Shown here: positions 5,095 through 9,854 of the stretch, in pieces
How positions within the stretch are numbered: the stretch's first letter is position 1
Layout of the letters: the number at the start of each line of letters is the position of its first letter
NCBI GenBank assembly: GCA_947177105.1
Contig: CAMWTF010000062.1
Span: forward strand, 1 to 9,854
From: an uncultured Lachnospiraceae bacterium
GTDB lineage: Bacteria; Bacillota; Clostridia; Lachnospirales; Lachnospiraceae
DNA length: 9,854 bases
Direction: 5' to 3'
The notes under the pieces: generated by a model
The model's input: only the letters and a program-made list of their open reading frames with translations
Databases searched by the model: none
Told to the model about the DNA's origin: nothing
Program-made: the position numbers and the translations under genes

Positions 5095-6993
5095 ATGATT
5101 GACTTACAACAGGGTACAGTGGTGATAGCGGACCAGGATGAGGAATGGGGCCATATGGCGGCGGCTGCCGTTGCGGAGCTGAGCCATATCACGGATATTG
5201 ATCCTATTGACAAAGGTTGGTCCAGCGATAAAAAATACAGGATAACCGCTGCCAATGGAACAAAATACCTGCTGCGGGTCACGCCGGAGGATAAGCCTAA
5301 GTCCGGCAGTGGCCCTTCCTTTGGCGGACAGGGAATGCAAAACGCGAAGCAGGTGAATCTGTTCCATATCCAGCAGAAAGTGGCCGCCCTGGGTGTACCC
5401 ATGAGCAGACCGATAGCCTGCGGCCGGTGCAAGGATGGTTTTTACAGCATACAGACTTGGATTGAGGGCAGTGACGCGAAGGAAACCATCCCCGGCCTGA
5501 CGGACGCGGAGCAGTACGCATACGGCCTGGAGGCAGGCCGGATTCTGAAAACCATACACTCCATTCCCACCCCGGATACCCAGCCGCAGTGGGAGACGCG
5601 TTTTAACGCCAAGATGGACCGCAAGATCAATATGTATCGCGAGTGCCCGGTGAAGTTTGACGGGGCGGAGGATATTATCGCTTATATCGAGGCCAACCGC
5701 CATCTGCTGAAGGGCAGACCCCAGAGCTTCCAGCATGGGGATTACCATGTGGGCAATATGATGATTGAAAAAAACAGAATCGTCATTATTGATTTTGACC
5801 GATATGACTATGGAGATCCCTGGGAAGAATTTAACCGTATTACCTGGTGCGCCCAGTGTTCGCCCCTGTTTGCCTCGGGCATGGTCAACGGATATTTTGA
5901 CGGGGAAGTGCCCATGGAATTTTGGAGACTGCTGGCTCTGTATATCAGCAGCAACATGCTTTCCTCCATCCCCTGGGCGATACCCTTTGGGGAACAGGAG
6001 ATTCAGACCATGCTAAAGCAGGCCGGGGATGTGCTGGAATGGTATGATCATATGCGCAATCCTGTGCCCACATGGTATTTCAAGGGGTACTATCTTCAGT
6101 ATATAGATGGCCTGCCCTACAAGATGAAAGCACCCTTTGATTTTGAGTTTATCCATAAATACGGGAAAGTGTTCAAGGTGTTTGACGATCAGGACTCCGG
6201 GAATATCTGTTTTGGCGTGTGCGATACCGACGGTTCTCGTTATTTTGTCAAGTTTGCGGGCGCTCCCACAGAAAGTTACGACGGTTCGCCGGAGGATGCC
6301 GTGGAGCGGCTGAAGGCCACTCTGCCGATTTATATGGATTTAAAGCATCCCGGCCTTATCCAGCTGCTGGACGCCCAGGACGTTGCAGGCGGTTTTGCCA
6401 TGGTTTTCCGATGGGCGGAGGGGGATTGCATGGGAAGAATGTACCCGGCCCAGCATCACAGGTTTATGAATCTTCCTGTGGAGGATCGGCTGCGGGTTTT
6501 CCGGGACGTGCTGGCGTTTCTGGAATATGTGCATGACCGGGGGTACGTGGCTATTGATTTTTATGACGGAAGCGTTATGTACGATGCCTGTGATCGGGAG
6601 GGAGCCACCGTGACTTTTGAAAGGAATGAGATTGCGTGTTCCTGCTATGGGCAAGGTAAAACCAGCATATGTGATATAGACTTCTTCGGCAAAAAGCCCT
6701 ATTATAACCATATGGGGCGTATGTGGGGCAGTTCCTTGTTTATGTCTCCCGAGGAATTTGCGCTGGGAGCGGAGCTTGACGAGGTTACAAATGTCTACAC
6801 TGCGGGGGCCTTTGCTTTTGCCCTGTTCGGGGGTTATCGCCGCGATTTTGACAACTGGACGCTGGCAGAAGCCTGCTATGAGGTGGCAAAGAAAGCGGTG
6901 TCCGATGACAGGGGCAGCAGGCAGCAGAGTCTTCGGCAGCTGATCCGGGAGTGGGAGGATGCCCTGCAATTTGCAAAGGATCAGGAAACATGA
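5095..6993 (+). CDS. Tandem kinase-fold protein: APH-type phosphotransferase plus Ser/Thr-kinase-like domain
   Basis: The 632 residues hold two kinase-like domains. Residues 40-330 are an aminoglycoside-phosphotransferase/choline-kinase type domain: DKKYRI then TKYLLRV with Lys57, the catalytic loop HGDYHVGNMM (H214, D216, N221) and the metal site IIDFDRYDYGDPWEE (D233). Residues 355-625 look like a Ser/Thr kinase: RYFVKF with Lys386, HPGLIQLLDA, hinge MVFRWAEGD, catalytic-loop position VAIDFYDGSVMYD (D488), metal loop ICDIDFFG, and MSPEE with VYTAGAFAFALFGG for the activation segment and helix F. In the second domain the usual Lys and Asn of the catalytic loop are replaced (Y490, S493), so it may be weak or a pseudokinase. 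The substrate is unknown. The start is coupled to the 35-codon gene; its own ribosome site is only a G run. Confidence 0.82.
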   Translation: MIDLQQGTVVIADQDEEWGHMAAAAVAELSHITDIDPIDKGWSSDKKYRITAANGTKYLLRVTPEDKPKSGSGPSFGGQGMQNAKQVNLFHIQQKVAALGVPMSRPIACGRCKDGFYSIQTWIEGSDAKETIPGLTDAEQYAYGLEAGRILKTIHSIPTPDTQPQWETRFNAKMDRKINMYRECPVKFDGAEDIIAYIEANRHLLKGRPQSFQHGDYHVGNMMIEKNRIVIIDFDRYDYGDPWEEFNRITWCAQCSPLFASGMVNGYFDGEVPMEFWRLLALYISSNMLSSIPWAIPFGEQEIQTMLKQAGDVLEWYDHMRNPVPTWYFKGYYLQYIDGLPYKMKAPFDFEFIHKYGKVFKVFDDQDSGNICFGVCDTDGSRYFVKFAGAPTESYDGSPEDAVERLKATLPIYMDLKHPGLIQLLDAQDVAGGFAMVFRWAEGDCMGRMYPAQHHRFMNLPVEDRLRVFRDVLAFLEYVHDRGYVAIDFYDGSVMYDACDREGATVTFERNEIACSCYGQGKTSICDIDFFGKKPYYNHMGRMWGSSLFMSPEEFALGAELDEVTNVYTAGAFAFALFGGYRRDFDNWTLAEACYEVAKKAVSDDRGSRQQSLRQLIREWEDALQFAKDQET

Positions 6994-7047
6994 TTGTAGG
7001 CGTTTCGCAATTGACTAAAACATGATGGAGTATGGAGAAAATATGTG

Positions 7048-7212
7048 ATGGAATCAAATGATAAGACTATGAATGTAGGTACAACGAAGGGCGATTTACT
7101 ATGCCGGACCAAAGCTGAAATTGCAGAAATTATAAAACAGGGCGCTGCCCTCCAACAAGGGGATGAGATATGGATGCATGGCAGTCTTGCGGGGATTTTG
7201 ACGAGGAAGTGA
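7048..7212 (+). CDS. Unknown small protein, 5' fragment of a probably frameshifted gene
   Basis: GGAGA lies 9 nt before this ATG, and a GTG codon directly in front is an alternative start. The 54 residues include TKAEIAEIIKQGAALQQGD and end MHGSLAGILTRK. I do not recognise a family. Adding one G to the GGGG run at 7191-7194 would change the end to SLAGDFDEEVTF and join this frame to the next one, giving about 103 residues without a stop. So this is most likely the front half of one broken gene. It follows the tandem kinase gene by 54 bp. Confidence 0.5.
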   Translation: MESNDKTMNVGTTKGDLLCRTKAEIAEIIKQGAALQQGDEIWMHGSLAGILTRK

Positions 7213-7358
7213 CATTCCTTGCCGGCAGCATGGAGTGGACGGCTCCGGAGTATGTTATCATACCCCTTGAAAAAGCCATCCGCTCTATGGAGGAGTTTTG
7301 GGATACATTGGAACGCCCAAAGGGTATTGAGTGGGAGGCATTGTGGGAGGAAGGCTGA
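7170..7358 (+). CDS. Unknown acidic small protein, 3' part of a probably frameshifted gene
   Basis: This frame gives 62 residues from ATG 7170, rich in Glu and Trp (FLAGSMEWTAPEYVIIPLEK, then GIEWEALWEEG). An AAGGGG site 9 nt upstream could allow separate translation. It overlaps the previous frame by 43 bp, and the joint reading after a one-base repair looks natural from GDFDEEV onward. The stop overlaps the ATG of the acetyltransferase gene (TGATG), so that gene depends on ribosomes finishing here. No domain is recognised. A gene caller would probably report only this part. Confidence 0.5.
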   Translation: MDAWQSCGDFDEEVTFLAGSMEWTAPEYVIIPLEKAIRSMEEFWDTLERPKGIEWEALWEEG

Positions 7359-7906
7359 TGGGAAAGGAACAGCATATGGCGCAGTATAGAATCTTACAAG
7401 AAGAGGAAATAGACAGGGATTTGTTCCGGGAGTTCATCCGGCGCCAGAACGTCACAAAGTGCTGGCGGAAAGAGGAGGGGGCATGGGTGATAAGGGATGC
7501 TCCCTTTGTGGATGACTGGACGGAGGAGGATTATCAGACATTGGTTTCCTGTCTGAAAAATACCGTCTCCACGGGCGGCTTTGTGTATGGAGCGTTTTGC
7601 GGCGGCGTGTTGAAGGGTTTTGCCTCTGTGGAGCCGGGGCTGTTCGGCAGAGAACAGGAATACATGGATTTATCCAGTATTCATATCTCTGAGGATATGC
7701 GCGGACAGGGCATCGGTAAACAGCTCTTCCTGGCGGCCAAAGACTGGGCCAGGGAAAAGGGGGCGGGAAAGTTGTATATATCCGCCCACTCCGCAGTGGA
7801 GAGTCAGGCTTTTTACAGGGCCATGGGCTGTGTGGAAGCTTTGGAGTACCAGCAGGCGCATGTGGAGAAGGAACCCTTTGACTGCCAGCTGGAGTGCAGG
7901 CTGTAG
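7358..7906 (+). CDS. GNAT family N-acetyltransferase
   Basis: The protein has 182 residues. The acetyl-CoA binding motif A is clear at 107-123 (SIHISEDMRGQGIGKQLF, R-x-x-G-x-G), and motif B follows at 148-158 (ESQAFYRAMGC). A variable N-terminal half carries the substrate side, so the target, whether small amine, drug or protein, cannot be named. GGAGG lies 7 nt before ATG 7358, and the start overlaps the stop of the preceding gene, which favours this start. ATG 7376 (MAQYRIL), with AAGGA 7 nt upstream, is a good second choice. The alkyltransferase-like gene follows 17 bp later in the same operon. Confidence 0.9.
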   Translation: MGKEQHMAQYRILQEEEIDRDLFREFIRRQNVTKCWRKEEGAWVIRDAPFVDDWTEEDYQTLVSCLKNTVSTGGFVYGAFCGGVLKGFASVEPGLFGREQEYMDLSSIHISEDMRGQGIGKQLFLAAKDWAREKGAGKLYISAHSAVESQAFYRAMGCVEALEYQQAHVEKEPFDCQLECRL

Positions 7907-7923
7907 AGGAGAGGATGAGATAT

Positions 7924-8232
7924 ATGGCATCGGTTTTGGATGAGGAGTTAATCTATGAGATACTTTCCGTGGTGGAGGAGATACCGCCGGGAAAGGTGGC
8001 GTCCTACGGCCAGATTGCCAGGCTGATCGGCCGGGACAACAACGCCCGGCTGGTGGGAAAAGCGCTGAGCCAGGCGGACAGCTATGGTGATTATCCCTGC
8101 CACCGGGTGGTAAACCACGCCGGCAGGCTGGCCCCCCATTTCTGGGAGCAGCGCAGTCTGCTGCTGGCGGAAGAAGTCAAATTCAGGGATGATACCCATG
8201 TGGATATGAAATCATGCCAGTGGGAATGTTAG
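7924..8232 (+). CDS. MGMT/Ada-type DNA alkyltransferase domain protein
   Basis: At 102 residues this is just the DNA-binding and active-site domain of O6-alkylguanine-DNA alkyltransferases. Visible landmarks are IPPGKVASYGQIARLIG (20-36), the arginine finger in ARLVGKAL (R42) and PCHRVV with acceptor Cys59. The cysteine is present, so it may transfer alkyl groups to itself, unlike alkyltransferase-like proteins with PWHR. However, the segment after GRLAP is HFWEQRSLL, not the usual glycine-tyrosine-rich form, and the N-terminal ribonuclease-like domain of Ada/Ogt is missing. ATG 7924 is chosen because a purine-rich AGGAGAGG ends 9 nt before it; ATG 7915 would sit on that site. It is the last gene of the operon before a strong terminator. 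Confidence 0.82.
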   Translation: MASVLDEELIYEILSVVEEIPPGKVASYGQIARLIGRDNNARLVGKALSQADSYGDYPCHRVVNHAGRLAPHFWEQRSLLLAEEVKFRDDTHVDMKSCQWEC

Positions 8233-8259
8233 AAAAAAGGGCAGACATCCTTACATGAC

Positions 8260-8296
8260 AAAAGCGGACATCTATCTTGGCAGATGTCCGCTTTTT
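8260..8296. terminator. Terminator between convergent operons, possibly bidirectional
   Basis: A perfect 14-bp stem (8260-8273 with 8282-8295) encloses an 8-nt loop and ends in five T on the plus strand. The four A at its left foot give a short U run for transcripts of the converging minus-strand genes as well, so it may serve both sides. Confidence 0.9.
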
Positions 8297-8317
8297 CGCG
8301 ATATCAGGCAGGTATGC

Positions 8318-8515
8318 TTATATATCTAATTCCGGCGCGGCGTCTATTTCATCAGAGACATATTTCCCATTTTTTTTGCGCTGTTTGACACATTCCGTCA
8401 GAAGATATTCGATCTGCCCGTTTACGGAGCGGAAATCGTCTTCCGCCCAGGCGGCAATGGCATTGTATAGTTTTGGAGAAAGTCGCAGGGGGACTTGTTT
8501 TTTGCTGTCTGCCAT
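8318..8515 (-). CDS. Ribbon-helix-helix (Arc/CopG-like) protein
   Basis: The 65-residue protein begins with a predicted beta strand and two helices typical of the ribbon-helix-helix fold: KKQVPLRLSPKLYNAIAAWAE, then VNGQIEYLLTECVKQRKK. Such dimers bind DNA through the strand; some are antitoxins, others are stand-alone repressors. The C-terminal tail is acidic (DEIDAAPELDI). It starts one base after the stop of the SPFH gene (TGA-T-ATG) and has no good ribosome site of its own, so translation is probably coupled. No toxin gene lies beside it. It could regulate the SPFH operon, but no operator could be shown. Confidence 0.75.
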   Translation of the reverse strand: MADSKKQVPLRLSPKLYNAIAAWAEDDFRSVNGQIEYLLTECVKQRKKNGKYVSDEIDAAPELDI

Positions 8516-8516
8516 A

Positions 8517-9545
8517 TCAGTACAGGCTTCCCGAGTTTACAACGGGCTGTGCGTCCCGGTTGCCGCACAGAACCACCAGAAGATTGGAGACCATCGCCGC
8601 CTTGCGCTCCTCATCCAGTTCTACAACACCCTTTTCACTCAGGCGATCCAATGCCATTTCTACCATGCCCACCGCGCCGTCCACGATCATCTTTCTGGCA
8701 TCTATGATTGCCGAAGCCTGCTGGCGCTGCAGCATCACGGCGGCAATCTCGGCCGCGTAGGCCAGATAAGTGATCCGTGCCTCCACTATCTCTATTCCTG
8801 CCTCCTGGACTCTGGCCTGAATCTCATCCCGAATCCTGGCCGCCACCACCTCGCTGGAGCCTCTCAGGCTTCCTTCGTCCGCAACCCCGTCACCGGTGGT
8901 ATCCACATTAGGTGCCACATCATAGGGGTAAATGCGGACCACGTTCCGAAGGGCGCTGTCACATTGCAGAGAGAGAAATTCTTTGTAATTCTCCACATTG
9001 AACACGGCCTTTGCCGTATCCACGATCCTCCATGTGACGGCGATGCCGATTTCAATGGGATTGCCCAGGCAGTCGTTGATTTTCTGCCTGCTGTTGTTCA
9101 GGGTCATGATCTTCAGGGAGAGCTTATTGCTGTAAACCACTGTATTCGCCGCGGCTCCCTGGGCCGAAACCACCAGAGCCGCCACGCCGCTGCCGGTCTC
9201 GGATACATCCCCGCTCTGGTTCAGCCGGGTTTTCGCCGCCGGGTTTACCCCGGTGCAGAACGGATTCACAAAGTAGAAGCCGCTATCCTTCAGTGTGCCC
9301 ACATATTTGCCGAACAGGGTAAGAACCAGCGCTTCCTGGGGCTTTAATACCTTCAGGCCGCACAGGAAAATCCACGCGGTGAAAAATATGAGGACGCTTG
9401 CCACCAGCCCCGCCACCACCAGCGGCGTTGCCGCGCTCTGGCTCACAGAAAACGCGAACAGAGCGATATCCAGCACATAGACCAGCAGCACCAGCAACAG
9501 TACCTTCATTCCATTCTTTTTTCCACTCAGAATTTTCTCTTCCAT
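8517..9545 (-). CDS. SPFH/band-7 domain membrane protein
   Basis: This 342-residue protein has two N-terminal membrane segments (about 14-34 and 41-63) and then an SPFH domain. It starts KPQEALVLTLFGKYVGTLKD and continues through GNPIEIGIAVTWRIVDTAKA and FNVENYKEFL, with a long helical part at 235-305 (EIVEARITYLAYAAEIAAVM). SPFH proteins (stomatin, flotillin, HflK/C relatives) form large oligomers at membranes and organise lipids or proteases. The specific job here is unknown. Residues 211-229 form an insertion with DTTGDGVADEG, which looks like an acidic, possibly calcium-binding loop. GAGG lies 7 nt before the ATG. The ribbon-helix-helix gene is coupled behind it. Confidence 0.9.
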   Translation of the reverse strand: MEEKILSGKKNGMKVLLLVLLVYVLDIALFAFSVSQSAATPLVVAGLVASVLIFFTAWIFLCGLKVLKPQEALVLTLFGKYVGTLKDSGFYFVNPFCTGVNPAAKTRLNQSGDVSETGSGVAALVVSAQGAAANTVVYSNKLSLKIMTLNNSRQKINDCLGNPIEIGIAVTWRIVDTAKAVFNVENYKEFLSLQCDSALRNVVRIYPYDVAPNVDTTGDGVADEGSLRGSSEVVAARIRDEIQARVQEAGIEIVEARITYLAYAAEIAAVMLQRQQASAIIDARKMIVDGAVGMVEMALDRLSEKGVVELDEERKAAMVSNLLVVLCGNRDAQPVVNSGSLY

Positions 9546-9593
9546 TGTAATACCTCACCTTTCATATTGAAATTTATCTGATATCAAAAATAT

Positions 9594-9623
9594 ATCATAT
9601 AGATTCACAAAATGCAAGTACAA
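9594..9623 (-). promoter_or_regulatory. Possible promoter of the SPFH operon
   Basis: On the minus strand TATGAT (9594-9599, 5 of 6) is 18 nt from TTGTAC (9618-9623, 3 of 6). The region is very AT-rich and other hexamers are possible. An 8-bp palindrome TGATATCA (9579-9586) lies just downstream and could be an operator. Confidence 0.35.
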
Positions 9624-9642
9624 TTTGAAATGTGATAAAAGA

Positions 9643-9671
9643 GTGACTTTTAATGAGCCTTATGATACAAT
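9643..9671 (+). promoter_or_regulatory. Extended -10 promoter of the second phosphotransferase gene
   Basis: GTGACT (9643-9648, 4 of 6) is 17 nt from TACAAT (9666-9671), with TGn at 9663-9665. The core TATGATACAAT is identical to that at 4942-4952, and a nearby CGTATTT is shared too. A leader of about 60 nt precedes the ATG at 9736. Confidence 0.58.
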
Positions 9672-9735
9672 GACTAAAATGTTTCGTATTTGTCTTTTGC
9701 CAATAGAAGGTTTGTATAGTGAATGGAGAAAAACG

Positions 9736-9854
9736 ATGCCAAACAGCGTGACAAAGGGTACTGTTACAGAGGAAACCATAGATCGCATGGTACAGAAGGC
9801 TTTTGGGGAAAATGCCCTGGAGAAGCAGGAACTGAAAGAGGGTTATTTTAATAT
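9736..9854 (+). CDS. APH-type phosphotransferase, N-terminal part (3' end outside window)
   Basis: The frame is open from ATG 9736 to the window end, giving 39 full codons. GGAGA lies 7 nt upstream. The sequence VTEETIDRMVQKAFG and then QELKEGYFN matches the start of Firmicute phosphotransferases of the aminoglycoside-phosphotransferase fold, where a Leu-x-x-Gly-x-x-Asn segment marks the first beta strands of the ATP-binding lobe. The catalytic residues are beyond the window, so activity and substrate cannot be judged. It is divergent from the SPFH operon, with a 190-bp shared control region, and is the second APH-fold gene in the window. Confidence 0.65.
   Translation, partial: MPNSVTKGTVTEETIDRMVQKAFGENALEKQELKEGYFN

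Noticed and set aside
5104..5748. Minus-strand open frame of 214 codons within the kinase-fold gene
   Set aside because: It is antisense to conserved APH motifs and has no independent evidence.
6340..6969. Minus-strand open frame of 209 codons within the kinase-fold gene
   Set aside because: It is a shadow of the second kinase-like domain, with no promoter, ribosome site or domain.
2171..8260. Shared 11-mer CTTACATGACA at 2171-2181 and 8250-8260
   Set aside because: Several shared 11-mers are expected by chance in 10 kb, and the second copy lies between a gene end and a terminator, not at a promoter.
8318..8515. Ribbon-helix-helix gene as an antitoxin of a toxin-antitoxin pair
   Set aside because: No toxin-like gene is adjacent; its only partner is the SPFH gene.
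8277..9347. Long plus-strand open frame of 356 codons opposite the SPFH gene
   Set aside because: It starts inside the terminator, has no ribosome site, shows no recognisable domain and lies antisense to a clear SPFH gene with its own promoter and ribosome site; it is a GC-bias shadow.

Overview
The window looks like ordinary chromosome from a low-to-mid-GC Firmicute of the Clostridia, most probably a Lachnospiraceae-type gut bacterium. I infer this from the strong GGAGG-type ribosome sites with some GTG starts, the sigma-A promoters (TATAAT, TGn-TACAAT), the intrinsic terminators and the gene families. I could not search a database, so the taxon is a guess. I saw no rRNA, tRNA, CRISPR array, insertion sequence or phage gene.

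Layout. (1) 1-713: the 3' end of a DUF4143-type ATPase gene. It converges on, and overlaps by 85 bp, a GNAT acetyltransferase on the minus strand (629-1129). (2) 1130-1245: a compact divergent regulatory region between that GNAT and a LysR-type regulator (1246-2115), with opposed promoters and one palindrome. (3) 2140-3820: a likely operon of a Cys-rich DUF3795 protein, a membrane-anchored TPR protein and an OmpR-family response regulator. It ends at a strong terminator, and no histidine kinase is present. (4) 3863-4888: a promoter with a poor -35 preceded by three direct repeats spaced exactly 11 bp. It drives a 55-residue membrane protein and a monofunctional GT51 peptidoglycan glycosyltransferase, and the orphan regulator next door is the obvious candidate activator. 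(5) 4923-8296: a second operon. It starts with a well-translated 35-residue peptide gene, followed by a 632-residue protein of two kinase folds (APH-like, then Ser/Thr-kinase-like), a small unknown gene split by a likely 1-nt deletion, a second GNAT and a small alkylguanine-DNA-alkyltransferase-type protein. It ends at a terminator with a 14-bp perfect stem, which may also serve the converging genes. (6) 9545-8318 on the minus strand: an SPFH/band-7 membrane protein followed by a ribbon-helix-helix protein. (7) 9643-9854: the promoter and first 39 codons of another APH-type phosphotransferase, cut by the window end.

I found no clearly new defence or mobile system. The best leads are the 11-bp repeat promoter beside the orphan response regulator, the 35-residue peptide coupled to a tandem kinase-fold protein, and the signs of a rearranged convergent junction near 680.
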